Numbered from the stretch's first letter, positions 17,160-26,487 are shown. The stretch: 47,123 bases of DNA from Deferrisomatales bacterium (GCA_024277875.1 JAJRUI010000027.1:1-47123), one strand, 5' to 3'. A program made the numbers and translations. The notes: generated by a model not told the origin, from the letters alone.

Positions 17160-18551
17160 CTAGCAGGCCGCGCGCGTGCCGAGCCGGGACAGCAGCCACC
17201 GGGTCTCTTCCCGCTGGAGGTCTCCGTACACCTCCAGTCCCAGCTGGATCCAGCGCCGGATGAACCCGCAGTTCCCGCCCGGGGACAGGCCCAGCACATT
17301 CTCCCGCTGGTGGTTGTCGTAGTGGCAGCCCCCCCGGCACAGGGAACGCGCCCAGCACGCGGTGCAGGTTTCCTTGCGTGGCGCTGCCAGGGCGGCCAGG
17401 CACGTGCGGATCCGGTCCGGCCGGGCGCCCTGGCCCACGTCCCCGGCGTGGAACCCGTCGTTGCCGACGAGCCGGTGGCACAGGAACAGGCGCCCCTCGG
17501 TGTCCGCAGCCAGGTAACCGAGGCCGGCCCCGCACGGCGCCACCCGGGTCGCGCCCACGTGGATGCGGGCCAGAAGGTCCAGGAGGTTCGAGAACGGGAG
17601 GACCTGCCCGGCGCGGGCGGCCGCGCAAAACCGGCGTGCCATCTCGGAGAACCCCGCCAGCAGCCGGTCCTCCTGCTGGGGCGTGGGAAGCAGGTCCGGC
17701 GTGGTGGGGCTTGCCGGGGCGATCCCCACCTCGTGGACCCCCAGGCCGGCCAGGTGGTCGAACACCTCCGGAACCCGGTCCCACTGGGCGGGAGGCAGGG
17801 TCACCCGGGCGGCCACCGGCCCGGGGGCGCCGTCGAGCAGGAGCGCCAGGCCGGCGACAGCCCGGCTGTAGGAACCCCGGCCGTCCGGGCCCGGCCGGTT
17901 CGCGTCGTGAATGGCGGGAGGCCCGTCAAGGCTGACCGAGACGCTCACCCGGTGCTCCCGGAGGAACGCGACGTTCTCCCGGGACAGGAGGGTCCCGTTG
18001 GTGGTCAGGCTGAACCGGACCGTCTTGCCGGCGTCCGTGGCGCGGGCCTCGGCCTCGTCCACGGCCGCCCGGATGGCCGGAAGGTTCAGGAGGGGTTCCC
18101 CGCCGAACAGCACGAGGGTCACCTCCGGCAGATCGCCCGACGCGTCCACCAGGAAGCGGGCTGCGCGCCGCGCCGTTTCGGGCGACAGCAGGCGGGTGGG
18201 GCCGCCGTAGGTCCCGCCGTCCGCGTAGCAGTAGGTGCACCGCAGGTTGCAGGCCTGGGCCACCTCGAGCACCAGGGTGGACAGGGGCACCGTTCCGGGT
18301 TCGACCCGCGGAACCCGGCTGGTGGTTCCCGCCGGGACCAGCAACCGGGCCGTTCGGAAGTCTTCGAGCACCGAGCGGTCCGGCTCTGGCGTGTTCTCCA
18401 CCACGAGGGGTTCCACGAGCCGCCACCGGGCCAGCACGTCGCGGGCCTCCCGGTCCAGGGAGAACAGGCTCACGTCTTCCACGCCGTACACCACGGCGCC
18501 GTCCTCCCGGTCCACGATCCGGTGGTCCGCCCAGGTGAGCGCCGTGTTCAT
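17160..18551 (-). CDS. qhpD: Radical SAM/SPASM maturase QhpD
   Basis: The 463-residue protein has the radical SAM motif C101-N-L-R-C105-T-Y-C108, the G-G-E-P-L-L motif, and a SPASM C-terminus with C-G-A-G-L-G-Y, F-L-C, C-T-A-C, S-L-C-R-G-G-C and N-C-G-F. These would bind the SAM [4Fe-4S] cluster and auxiliary clusters. QhpD forms the Cys-to-Asp/Glu thioether bridges inside QhpC in the cytoplasm. The N-terminal 90 residues resemble a RiPP-recognition domain. The ATG overlaps the qhpA stop (ATGA), and its substrate gene qhpC follows after 34 bases, as in known qhp operons. Confidence 0.95.
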   Translation of the reverse strand: MNTALTWADHRIVDREDGAVVYGVEDVSLFSLDREARDVLARWRLVEPLVVENTPEPDRSVLEDFRTARLLVPAGTTSRVPRVEPGTVPLSTLVLEVAQACNLRCTYCYADGGTYGGPTRLLSPETARRAARFLVDASGDLPEVTLVLFGGEPLLNLPAIRAAVDEAEARATDAGKTVRFSLTTNGTLLSRENVAFLREHRVSVSVSLDGPPAIHDANRPGPDGRGSYSRAVAGLALLLDGAPGPVAARVTLPPAQWDRVPEVFDHLAGLGVHEVGIAPASPTTPDLLPTPQQEDRLLAGFSEMARRFCAAARAGQVLPFSNLLDLLARIHVGATRVAPCGAGLGYLAADTEGRLFLCHRLVGNDGFHAGDVGQGARPDRIRTCLAALAAPRKETCTACWARSLCRGGCHYDNHQRENVLGLSPGGNCGFIRRWIQLGLEVYGDLQREETRWLLSRLGTRAAC

Positions 18552-20110
18552 CGGATCCTCTGGATGTAGTCCGGCACGGTCACGGCGAGCTTCGCCTCGG
18601 CCGTGTGGACTCGGTCCCCGTCCCTGTACGTGGCCACAACCTTGACGAACCCGGACCCCTCGCCAGAGTACTCCCGGGCGGGTACCGGGCCGTAGTCGCC
18701 CGTGGGGATGTACGTGCCGTCCGCCTCGATCTCCCCGGCCCACTTCAGGTCGTCGTCGCCTGGCCGGGTCACCTCCTCTTCCAGGTGGAACGCGGCCGGG
18801 ACCGGGCCCAGGGCCACGTCGTCGGACGGGTCCCACACGTCGGCCCCGTTGGAGAAGGCGATCGCCTCGAACTGGACCCCTTCGGCCGGGTAGTTGATCC
18901 CCCCGCTCAGGCGGGCCCGGCCCGTGGCCGGCGTCACCGCGATGTAGTCGATGCCGGGGACCAGGTCCACGGCACCCGCGTCCAGGCCCGCGACCGTGAC
19001 CCGGGCTTCGGACACCCCGGTCGCCCGGCTCGCCACGCCCGCCTCGATCGCGTCGTCCGCGATGCGGCGGGCCCACAGCACCTCCACGTCGGCGCCGCCG
19101 AACGACAGGTCCTTGGCGGTCACCTCCGGGAGGTTCGTGCCCTCGAACAGGACCCGGGTCTCGCGGCCGGCCAGCAGGTGGCCGGGGGTCACCCGCAGGA
19201 CGCGGGACGCGCCGTCCTGCCGGTACCAGGTGCTCGTGGACGTCCGGAAGTTCGGCGCCGGGAAGTGGTGTTCCCCGCGGATCTCGTCCCCGTCCAGGAA
19301 GTACGCGCCCCGGGTCTCGAACCCGTTGTGGCGGGTCCGGGTGCGCAGGGCGTACCCTCCGTACAGGGTCCCCTCGCCCCGGAACACCTCGGAGGTGCCG
19401 TCCGAGAACCTCAGTTCTCCGTACACCGCTGCATCGCCGTCTCCGAGGTCCGTCCATTCGGCCGTTCCCCGGTACGAGCCCTTGCCCGGCTCGTAGCCCA
19501 GGATGAACCACCGGCCCTGGATCTCGTTGGCCGGGGCCTCCCACGCCTTTCCGTAGGGGTACAGCTTGCCGAGGTCGCCGAGCACGGCGTCCGCCTCGTC
19601 ACGCCAGTGCATCTCCCGCATCTGGAACATCACGGCCGGATCCATATAGAGGTGGAAGTCCCTCAGCTTGGCCCACGCGGCCGGGGTCATCCGGTAGGAC
19701 AGGATCTTGCCCCGGGAGTGGCACCGCACGCAGGTGGCGAACAGTTTCTCCTCGCCCGGGCCGGGGATCTCCATCTGCTGGGTGTTGTGGAACAGGCTCA
19801 GGTACGCGACCGGCGCCGCCTCGTCCGGGCTCAGGAGCTGGGTGGCGCCCAGTTCCTTGAGAAGGCGGTCCATCTCGCCGGCCTCCAGGGGCATGTCGTG
19901 GAGGCGGGCCATCCGGTCCACGATCACCGTCCACTCCTCGGGGGTGGTGCGCAGGTCCTCCACCCGGGGGATCCGGTCCCCGTCGGGTGCGTGACACCCG
20001 GTGCACTTCTGCCACACCAACGAGTCTTTCGAGAACGCCCGCGCTCCGGGAATCCCCGCAACCACCGTGAACGCCACGATGGCTGCCGTCGTCGTCACCA
20101 GTTTTCGCAT
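18548..20110 (-). CDS. qhpA: Quinohemoprotein amine dehydrogenase alpha subunit (diheme)
   Basis: The 520-residue precursor has a Sec signal peptide (cleavage near A-R-A-F, residue 25) and two c-type heme sites, C36-T-G-C-H and C127-V-R-C-H, followed by beta-rich domains. This is the layout of QHNDH alpha, which passes electrons from CTQ through two hemes to periplasmic carriers. The enzyme turns primary amines into aldehydes and ammonia. CGAAGGAG lies before the ATG. It follows the porin gene across a structured 159-bp repeat, so it may be read from the same sigma-54 promoter. Confidence 0.94.
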   Translation of the reverse strand: MRKLVTTTAAIVAFTVVAGIPGARAFSKDSLVWQKCTGCHAPDGDRIPRVEDLRTTPEEWTVIVDRMARLHDMPLEAGEMDRLLKELGATQLLSPDEAAPVAYLSLFHNTQQMEIPGPGEEKLFATCVRCHSRGKILSYRMTPAAWAKLRDFHLYMDPAVMFQMREMHWRDEADAVLGDLGKLYPYGKAWEAPANEIQGRWFILGYEPGKGSYRGTAEWTDLGDGDAAVYGELRFSDGTSEVFRGEGTLYGGYALRTRTRHNGFETRGAYFLDGDEIRGEHHFPAPNFRTSTSTWYRQDGASRVLRVTPGHLLAGRETRVLFEGTNLPEVTAKDLSFGGADVEVLWARRIADDAIEAGVASRATGVSEARVTVAGLDAGAVDLVPGIDYIAVTPATGRARLSGGINYPAEGVQFEAIAFSNGADVWDPSDDVALGPVPAAFHLEEEVTRPGDDDLKWAGEIEADGTYIPTGDYGPVPAREYSGEGSGFVKVVATYRDGDRVHTAEAKLAVTVPDYIQRIR

Positions 20111-20129
20111 GTTGTCGTCTCCTTCGGAG

Positions 20130-20288
20130 CTAGCAGGCCGCTGAAAAAGCGGCCTGCGCGCACCCCAGGGATGGGGTGCCAAATCACGAGGTTTGAAAAA
20201 CCGAGTGATTTGAAATGCCTCGACGGGGCCGTCCCCGAGAGGCCGTCGCAGAAAAACCCACGGACGGGGTTTTTCCGCATCCTGCTAG
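20130..20288. repeat. Structured intergenic repeat, copy A (CTAGCAGG/CCTGCTAG borders)
   Basis: A 159-bp element is bounded by CTAGCAGG (20130-20137) and its inverse CCTGCTAG (20281-20288). Inside are GCAGGCCGCT-GAAAA-AGCGGCCTGC, GCACCCC-AGGGAT-GGGGTGC, and AAATCAC...GTGATTT with an inner GGTTT/AAACC stem. Copy B at 24967-25073 shares the first two hairpins and the right border. The porin stop codon lies in the right border. It may affect mRNA stability between the porin gene and qhpA. Confidence 0.75.
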
Positions 20289-21133
20289 AACGCGTAGCCG
20301 AGCCGGAACCAGAACTCGTCGCCCTTGGTGTCGTTGGCCGCGCTGAGGTCCCGGTGCCAACGCAGGTTGGTCGAGAACCGTTCCGTGAACTGGTATCCCA
20401 GGGTGGGGCCGAGTTGCGTCCGCTTCGCCCGGGTGTCGTCCACCTCGGTTCCGTCCATCTCGGCCTCGTCCAGGTCCCAGTACCCGCCACCGTTGACCCC
20501 GAGGATCAGCTTGTCGGTGACCTGGTAGGCCAGGCTCAGCTCGGCTTCGAACCGGGGGGGAGCCTTCCAGTTGTTGTCCGGCTCTTCGAGGTGGTGGTAG
20601 TAGTTCAGGTTCATATCGAACACCCACTTGCCGAAGATCTGGTTGAAGGCGAGCTGGTGCTCGAAGTACCAGTGGTTCTGCCCCAGGTTGATCACCTGGT
20701 CCTCGTCCCATTCCCCGGTTGGCGTGAACACGTAGAACCAGTAGGAGATGTAGGTGTTCACGTCCTGGTTGGCGTACAGGAAGATGCCGGGACCGAAGAT
20801 GATGTCCCCCAGGCCGGAGGAATCCTCATCCAGCAGTTCGGTCTCTTCGACCTTGCCGAACGGCACGATCACCTGGAACGCCATGGGTACCGGGCCGAGG
20901 TGGAAGTACACCAGGGGACGCAGGATCCCCACCGTGGCGGTCAGGTCGATGTCGGCCAGCCTGCCCCCGTCGGGCCCGGTGAGTTCGTCGGACTGGTAGT
21001 AGTTGGTGTAGAACAGCCCGTAGAACCCGTCCGGAGCGAGGACGTTGTCATAGGGGTCGACCAGGATGGCCTGGGCAGAGCCCGCCAGCAGCAACGATCC
21101 CCCCAGAGCGAACGCCAACAACCGCCTCCTCAT
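20285..21133 (-). CDS. Outer-membrane beta-barrel porin-like protein (phenol/MetA-type transporter family)
   Basis: The 282-residue protein has a Sec signal (R-R-R-L-L-A-F-A-L-G-G-S-L-L-L, cleavage after G-S-A-Q-A) and alternating aromatic beta strands such as G-L-F-Y-T-N-Y-Y and W-Y-F-E-H-Q-L-A-F. It ends in W-F-R-L-G-Y-A-F, the aromatic C-terminus recognised by the BAM machinery. The pattern fits the outer-membrane family often named MetA-pathway phenol degradation proteins. As first gene behind the sigma-54 promoter it may admit amine substrates to the periplasm (inference). GAGGAGG precedes the ATG. Confidence 0.8.
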   Translation of the reverse strand: MRRRLLAFALGGSLLLAGSAQAILVDPYDNVLAPDGFYGLFYTNYYQSDELTGPDGGRLADIDLTATVGILRPLVYFHLGPVPMAFQVIVPFGKVEETELLDEDSSGLGDIIFGPGIFLYANQDVNTYISYWFYVFTPTGEWDEDQVINLGQNHWYFEHQLAFNQIFGKWVFDMNLNYYHHLEEPDNNWKAPPRFEAELSLAYQVTDKLILGVNGGGYWDLDEAEMDGTEVDDTRAKRTQLGPTLGYQFTERFSTNLRWHRDLSAANDTKGDEFWFRLGYAF

Positions 21134-21193
21134 GGTTCCCTCCTCTTGTTGTTCCGGAACGCGGTCCGGAGTGGATGGCTGGGGTCGTCCATC

Positions 21194-21208
21194 GCAAACT
21201 CCGTTCCT
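21194..21208 (-). promoter_or_regulatory. Sigma-54 promoter of the porin-qhp operon
   Basis: The minus strand reads AGGAACG-GAGT-TTGC, matching TGGCACG-N4-TTGC with the invariant GG and GC 10 bases apart. The -12 element lies about 60 bases before the porin ATG. An NtrC-type activator with GAFTGA is encoded just upstream. Confidence 0.8.
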
Positions 21209-21262
21209 GCTGGCGTGTTTTTTTGGTGGATTGAAGGGCATGATCAAAAAACAACTGCAATT

Positions 21263-21281
21263 ACAGGATGTTACACCCTGT
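21263..21281. promoter_or_regulatory. 19-bp palindrome, likely activator site upstream of the sigma-54 promoter
   Basis: ACAGGATGTTACACCCTGT is symmetrical except at the centre and one pair per half (ACAGG-n-TGT-n-ACA-n-CCTGT). It lies about 55-75 bases upstream of the -24 element in a locally AT-rich stretch, the usual place for an NtrC-family dimer. A single site is visible. Confidence 0.65.
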
Positions 21282-21360
21282 TTTTTTCAAACGGCGTCTT
21301 TTTGTGTGTGGGGGGATCCTGGCGGGGTGGGGTATCGATGTCCCGGTTCGGGCAGAAATA

Positions 21361-21380
21361 CCGGGGCACGGATGCCCCGG
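21361..21380 (-). terminator. Hairpin after the NtrC-type regulator gene
   Basis: CCGGGGCA-CGGA-TGCCCCGG lies 80 bases past the stop of the regulator on the minus strand, followed by TATTTCT. It is a moderate terminator candidate separating the regulator gene from the porin promoter. Confidence 0.45.
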
Positions 21381-21459
21381 GGCGGGTTGTCGTACCGGCT
21401 GGGTCGTGTTTGCCCGGAAACAGACGGGGGAGCGGTCCCGCGGGTGGGACTCCAGAGTC

Positions 21460-22854
21460 TCAGGGGCTCCGGTACCCGGACGGGTCCAGCCCGAGCCGGC
21501 GCAGGAGCCGGTGGACGTGGCGCCGGTCCAGCCCCGCGTGTTCAGCCACCCGTGACACGTTGCCCCGGTGGTGGCGCAGCAGGGCCACCAGATACTCCCG
21601 GCTGGCGTCGTCCAGCACCCGGGCCTTGAGCTCCGGGTAGGTGATCCCGGGGACGCCCTGGACCTGGACCCGGCTGACGACCGCGTCCGGCAGGTGCTCC
21701 CGGCCGAGAACCTCGGCGTCGTGGAAGGTGAGGGCGTGTTCGAGCACGTTGACCAGTTCCCGCACGTTCCCGGGCCACGGGTAACGTTGGAGGGTCTCCA
21801 GGGCGTCTGGAGACACGCTCCGGGTGCGCCGGTTCAGGCGGCGGGTGAGCCGCGGCAGGTGGTGGCGGACGAGCAGGGGGATGTCCTCACGCCGCGCCCG
21901 CAGCGGGGGCACCGGGATCGCGATCACCTTGAGACGGTAGAACAGGTCCTCCCGGAACCGGCTCGCCGCCACTTCGGCCTCGAGGTCACGGTTGGTGGCC
22001 GCCACCACCCGGGCCCGGGTGCGCCGGACCCGGGTCTCCCCGATCCGTGAGAAGGTGCGCTCTTCCAGCACCCGGAGCAGTTTTTTCTGGAGGCCGGGAT
22101 CCAACTCGCCTACCTCGTCGAGGAACACCGTGCCACGGGAGGCCACCTCGAAGTACCCGGCCCGTTCCTTGTAGGCGCCGGTGAACGCGCCACGGCTGTG
22201 CCCAAACAACTCGCTTTCCAGCAGGGTGTCGTGGAGCGCGGCACAGTCCACCGTGACGAACGGTTCGTCCTTGCGCGGCCCCGAGCGGTGGATCGAGCGG
22301 GCCACCAGTTCCTTGCCGGTGCCGGTCTCCCCGGTGACGAGGACGGTGGAGTCCGTGCCGGCCACGGCCTGGACCCGGCGGACCATGGCCCGGATCACGG
22401 CGCTGTCGCCCACGATCTCCCTGGGGTTTCCTTCTCCGCCCAGCGCTTCGGACATGGCCCGGTTCTGGCGCCGCAGGTCCCGGTGCTCCAGCGCTCTTTT
22501 CAGGGTCAGCTCCACCTCGTCCAGGTCGAACGGCTTGGTCAGGTAGTCGTACACCCCGCGACGCATGGCCTCGACCGCGCTGCGGATCGTGCCGAACCCG
22601 GTGAGCACGATCACCGGCAGGTCCGGCGCGTCGCCCTGGAGCGCCGCGGCCAGCTCGATCCCGTCCATGCCCGGCATCTTCAGGTCCACGATGGCCGCGT
22701 CCGGGGCCCACTTGCGGGCCCGGGCCAGCCCGGCGCGGGGGGTGGGGTGCCCCTCGACCGCGTACCCCATGGCCTGGAGGGCCCGGGTCAGGGCCTCCAG
22801 GAGTTTCTCGTCGTCGTCCACCACGAGCACCCTCGGCCTGGTATCGGCGGTCAC
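21460..22854 (-). CDS. NtrC-family sigma-54 response regulator
   Basis: The 464-residue protein has a receiver domain (V-V-D-D-D, phospho-Asp in A-I-V-D-L-K-M-P near residue 55, Lys in L-T-K-P-F). An AAA+ domain follows with Walker A G-E-T-G-T-G-K-E and the sigma-54 contact loop G-A-F-T-G-A. A C-terminal helix-turn-helix contains R-G-N-V-S-R-V-A-E-H-A-G-L-D-R-R-H-V-H-R. It would activate sigma-54 promoters on phosphorylation. The GTG start overlaps the kinase stop (GTGA). The sigma-54 promoter and palindrome directly downstream make the amine locus its likely target. Known qhp operons use an AraC-type regulator, so this control differs. Confidence 0.93.
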   Translation of the reverse strand: MTADTRPRVLVVDDDEKLLEALTRALQAMGYAVEGHPTPRAGLARARKWAPDAAIVDLKMPGMDGIELAAALQGDAPDLPVIVLTGFGTIRSAVEAMRRGVYDYLTKPFDLDEVELTLKRALEHRDLRRQNRAMSEALGGEGNPREIVGDSAVIRAMVRRVQAVAGTDSTVLVTGETGTGKELVARSIHRSGPRKDEPFVTVDCAALHDTLLESELFGHSRGAFTGAYKERAGYFEVASRGTVFLDEVGELDPGLQKKLLRVLEERTFSRIGETRVRRTRARVVAATNRDLEAEVAASRFREDLFYRLKVIAIPVPPLRARREDIPLLVRHHLPRLTRRLNRRTRSVSPDALETLQRYPWPGNVRELVNVLEHALTFHDAEVLGREHLPDAVVSRVQVQGVPGITYPELKARVLDDASREYLVALLRHHRGNVSRVAEHAGLDRRHVHRLLRRLGLDPSGYRSP

Positions 22855-24899
22855 GCCCGGTCCTCCAAGGGGAGCCACACCCGGAACCGGCAGCCGCCTC
22901 CCCGCAGGTTCTCCACCTCGATCCGGCCGCCGTGGTCCCGGACGATCCGGTAGGAGACGGCCAGGCCGAGCCCTGTGCCCTGGCCCACCTCCTTGGTGGT
23001 GAAGAACGGTTCGAAGATCTTCGGAAGAACCTTTTCTGGAATGCCCGGGCCCTCGTCCTCCACCTCGAGCACGAGTTCGGGGCCTTCGGGCACGAACCGG
23101 GTGCTTACCCGTACCGACGTCCCGGCGTCGTCCTGGGCGTCCAGGGCGTTCCCGAGCAGGTTCCACAGCACCTGCTTGAGCCCCGACCGGTCGAGGGTGG
23201 CCGGGGGCACCCGGGGGTCCAGGTACACGTCCAGCGCGATGCCGCGGGCGTTGGCCTCGTGGCGGGTGAGGTCCGCCACCTCTTCCACCAGCCGGTTCAG
23301 GTCCACCGTGGTCCTGGCGGGGCTCTGTGCCCGGGACAGGTCCAGGAGGCCGCAGACCTTGTCCTGGATCCGCTGGACCTCGTCCATCACGGTCTTCAGG
23401 TCCCGGCCGGCGTCGGGCGGGAGGTCTCCCCTCCGGAGCAGGAGCTGGGTGTAGGTGGAGATGGTGGCCAGGGGGTTGTTCACCTCGTGGGCCACCCCTG
23501 CTGCCAGCCGTCCCACGGCGGACAGCTTGCGCTCCTGCTCCACCTGGGCGTAGACGCGCTGAAGTTCCCGTTTGCGGCCGAGCAGCCCGTCGGCCATCGA
23601 GTTCAGGGCGCCGGCCAGGCGCCCGAACTCGCCGGTGCCCGCAGGAAGGCGGTAGTGGAGGTTGCCCTCCCCGAACTGGCGCACGCCCCGCAGGATCTCC
23701 CGGAGCCCCCGGGACTGGTGGGCGAGGACCACCCAGGTGAGCCCCACCATGGTCAACACCGAGAACAGGAGGATGTGGACGAAGTTCCGCCGGATGCGGG
23801 AGGTCTCCACGAGAACCTTGCCGGCGCTCTCGTAGGCGGGCTCGATCACGTCGGACTCGGGAACCAGGATCACGATCTTCCAGCCCGGGGGGCTCACCGA
23901 GGAAAAGCCCAGGAACGAGCCCAGCTCGCCCCGCAGGAACTCCACCCCTTCGGACCGGGACAGCAGCACGTCGACCCCCTTGCGGACCTCGTCCTCGGAC
24001 GACCGGGTCAGGTCCTGTCCGAGCGACGGCCGGGCCGGGTCGAGGCCCAGCCGGGCCACGGGCAGGTTGCCGGAGGCGGCCAGGATGCTGGAGCCCGACA
24101 GCAGCAGGGTGCTGGACCGTTCCGAGACCCGGATCGCGGCGATGTCCCGCAGCAGGTTGCCGACGGTGATGTCGATGCCCACGGTGGCCACGTGGGCCGC
24201 TCCCACGTACACGGGTGCCAGGCACGAGATCATCCACTCTCCGCTCAACGGATCCAGGTACAGATCGGTGAACACCTCTTCGCGCCCGGGGTTCTCCTCG
24301 GGCCCAGCCCTGGAGTAGAACGGCCAGGTGGTGTAGTCCTTGTCCCGGGGCATCTCGTCGAAGTCGCGCCACGGAAACGCGCGGGTCAGCCCTTCGCGCA
24401 GGATGATCCAGCACAGGACCATGCGGGGCTCGCGGGCCGCGATCGGCCGCATCAGCAGGTCCAGGGTCTCGGTGGCGTCCACCAGGGGCGCGAGCCGGGG
24501 CGCGTACCGGGGCACGAACAGCACCGAGCGGCCGTCGTCTTCCGAGTTGCCGAAGCTGCCGTCAGCAGCCAGCCGGTACCGGCTGCCGTTGCGGTAGCCG
24601 AACGCGGCCGGTTCGGCGAGGACCGCCTGGGCGAGGGACGCCAGCGCATGGGCTTCGTCCTGGAGCCGGGTGAACTGGCCCGAGAGGCGGACCGCCTCCT
24701 CTGCCAGCCGTTCCCGGACCCGGTTGAGCTGGGCCGAGATCAACAGCGTCCGGGTCTCTTCCACCGACACCTGCTGGATGTTGAGGAGATGGCGGAGGGA
24801 CAGCCCGGACAACAACCCGATCGGCAGGACCGACACGAGGGCGAAGCTCACGAACAGCTTGGCGGGCAGGCCGAGCTCCCTCCAGGGACGGCGTTTCAT
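22851..24899 (-). CDS. Membrane sensor histidine kinase with extracellular Cache-like domain
   Basis: The 682-residue protein has a first membrane helix near residues 13-35, a long periplasmic part (about 36-310) with Cache-type features (Y-T-T-W-P-F-Y, V-G-I-D-I), a second helix near 315-340, a HAMP-like linker, and a kinase core. The core has the H box [15 protein letters not shown] box [21 protein letters not shown] and G-T-G-L-G-L. It is the partner of the NtrC-type regulator whose start it overlaps. The periplasmic sensor could bind an amine or a product (inference). AAGGAGG precedes the ATG. Confidence 0.92.
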   Translation of the reverse strand: MKRRPWRELGLPAKLFVSFALVSVLPIGLLSGLSLRHLLNIQQVSVEETRTLLISAQLNRVRERLAEEAVRLSGQFTRLQDEAHALASLAQAVLAEPAAFGYRNGSRYRLAADGSFGNSEDDGRSVLFVPRYAPRLAPLVDATETLDLLMRPIAAREPRMVLCWIILREGLTRAFPWRDFDEMPRDKDYTTWPFYSRAGPEENPGREEVFTDLYLDPLSGEWMISCLAPVYVGAAHVATVGIDITVGNLLRDIAAIRVSERSSTLLLSGSSILAASGNLPVARLGLDPARPSLGQDLTRSSEDEVRKGVDVLLSRSEGVEFLRGELGSFLGFSSVSPPGWKIVILVPESDVIEPAYESAGKVLVETSRIRRNFVHILLFSVLTMVGLTWVVLAHQSRGLREILRGVRQFGEGNLHYRLPAGTGEFGRLAGALNSMADGLLGRKRELQRVYAQVEQERKLSAVGRLAAGVAHEVNNPLATISTYTQLLLRRGDLPPDAGRDLKTVMDEVQRIQDKVCGLLDLSRAQSPARTTVDLNRLVEEVADLTRHEANARGIALDVYLDPRVPPATLDRSGLKQVLWNLLGNALDAQDDAGTSVRVSTRFVPEGPELVLEVEDEGPGIPEKVLPKIFEPFFTTKEVGQGTGLGLAVSYRIVRDHGGRIEVENLRGGGCRFRVWLPLEDRA

Positions 24900-24966
24900 C
24901 GACCTCCTTCCGGTGCGGGCCGGGCAGCGAACGGGTCGAAGGAGACGACAAGCAAGAGCCGGGCCC

Positions 24967-25073
24967 GCCAGGCTGCCAAAGAAGCAGCCTGCGGCGCGCG
25001 CCGGGGACGGGGCGCCTCGCAGGTTTCTTTTTCCGCAACCTGCGAGGGTTCGAGAACCGGGTGCGCCTGCTAG
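24967..25073. repeat. Structured intergenic repeat, copy B
   Basis: Two stems, CAGGCTGC-CAAAGAA-GCAGCCTG and CCTCGCAGGTT...AACCTGCGAGG, flank a GCGC-rich segment. The element ends in CCTGCTAG (25066-25073), the same border as copy A. Its left half closely parallels copy A (stem, A-rich loop, stem, GCGCGC, then a G/C hairpin). The radA stop codon (25070-25072) lies in the border, as the porin stop does in copy A. Confidence 0.7.
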
Positions 25074-26440
25074 CTGCCCGGTTCCAGGTGGTCGGGGATC
25101 TCGTCCAGCCGGGCGATGCCCACGGTTTCGATGCCGATCTCCCGGCCGGCCGCCGTTGCGGCAGCCGGAACGAACGCGCGGGTAAACCCCAGTTCCCGGG
25201 CCTCGCCGAGGCGGGCGCCGGTCCGGGACACGGCACGCACCTCGCCGGCCAGCCCCACCTCGCCGAAAAACACCGAGCCCTCGGGGACCGGTCGGCCCCG
25301 CAGGGCCGACACCAGGGCGGCCACCACCCCCAGGTCGGCGGCGGGTTCGGTGACCCGCAGCCCCCCGGCCACGTTGACGAAAATGTCGTGGGTCCCCAGG
25401 GTCAGCCCCAGGCGGCGGTCCAGGAGCGCGGACAGGATCTGGACCCGGTTTCGCTCGACTCCGGAGGTGGTCCGCTGGGGCGACGCGAAACAGGTCGGGC
25501 TCACCAGGGCCTGGACCTCCACGAGCAGGGTGCGGGTTCCCTCGGCGCACGGCACCACCACCGACCCGGCCGCTCCCCGGGGTCGCTCGGCCAGGAACAC
25601 GGCCGACGGGTTGGCCACCCCGGCGAGCCCCGCGTCCCCCATCTCGAACACCCCGACCTCGTCGGTGGACCCGAACCGGTTCTTCACCGCCCGGAGGATC
25701 CGGAACGGGTGGCCCCGGTCGCCTTCGAAGTACAACACGGTGTCCACCATGTGCTCCAGGAGGCGGGGGCCGGCCAGGGCTCCCTCCTTGGTCACGTGCC
25801 CCACCAGGAACAGGGGCATGTCCCGGTGCTTGGCCCGGACCACCAGGCGGCCGGCCACCTCCCGCACCTGGCTCACCGTGCCCGGAGCGCTCCCGAGTTC
25901 CGGGCAGAACAGGGTCTGGACGCTGTCCACCACGGCGGCGGCCGGCCCCACCCGGCCCATCGCCTCCACGACCCGGTCGAGGTCGGTCTCGGACAGGACC
26001 AGGAGGCCGTCGGCCGGACCGCCCAGCCGGTCGGCCCGCATCCGGATCTGGCGGGCCGACTCCTCCCCGGTGACGTACAGCACCCGGTGGCCGGCGCGGG
26101 CCATGGCCTGGAGGGCCTGGAGGAGCAGGGTAGACTTGCCGATGCCGGGGTCCCCGCCCACGAGCACCGCGCCCCCGGCCACGGCGCCCCCGCCCAGCAC
26201 CCGGTCGAGTTCGGCGATCCCGGTGGAGGTGCGCATCTCCTCGCCGGTGTGCACCTCGGCCAGGGGAACGACCCCCTCCGAGGACGACAGGCCGTCGCGG
26301 CGCCCCCCTCCGGCGCCGGGCTCTGAGCGCACGGCCTCTGCCAAGCTGCCCCACGCGCCGCACTCGGGGCACCGGCCGAGCCACTTGGGCGCCTGGCCTC
26401 CGCACTTCTGGCACTCGAAGATACGCCGGGTCTTCGCCAT
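25070..26440 (-). CDS. radA: DNA repair protein RadA
   Basis: The 456-residue protein has the N-terminal zinc finger C-Q-K-C-G-G with C-P-E-C-G-A-W, then a RecA-like ATPase with Walker A G-G-D-P-G-I-G-K-S-T, the K-N-R-F-G-S motif specific for RadA, and a C-terminal Lon-like domain (D-I-F-V-N-V-A-G-G). RadA is a branch-migration helicase in recombination. Length and motif order are standard. Confidence 0.97.
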   Translation of the reverse strand: MAKTRRIFECQKCGGQAPKWLGRCPECGAWGSLAEAVRSEPGAGGGRRDGLSSSEGVVPLAEVHTGEEMRTSTGIAELDRVLGGGAVAGGAVLVGGDPGIGKSTLLLQALQAMARAGHRVLYVTGEESARQIRMRADRLGGPADGLLVLSETDLDRVVEAMGRVGPAAAVVDSVQTLFCPELGSAPGTVSQVREVAGRLVVRAKHRDMPLFLVGHVTKEGALAGPRLLEHMVDTVLYFEGDRGHPFRILRAVKNRFGSTDEVGVFEMGDAGLAGVANPSAVFLAERPRGAAGSVVVPCAEGTRTLLVEVQALVSPTCFASPQRTTSGVERNRVQILSALLDRRLGLTLGTHDIFVNVAGGLRVTEPAADLGVVAALVSALRGRPVPEGSVFFGEVGLAGEVRAVSRTGARLGEARELGFTRAFVPAAATAAGREIGIETVGIARLDEIPDHLEPGS

Positions 26441-26487
26441 GGGGCCAATTTACCACCCCGGGAGACGGCGCGGAAAGGCAGGGGGGA

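Noticed and set aside
17160..17176. CTAGCAGGCCGC at the qhpD stop as another repeat copy
   Set aside because: Only the border-like bases match and they are part of codons; no hairpin follows.
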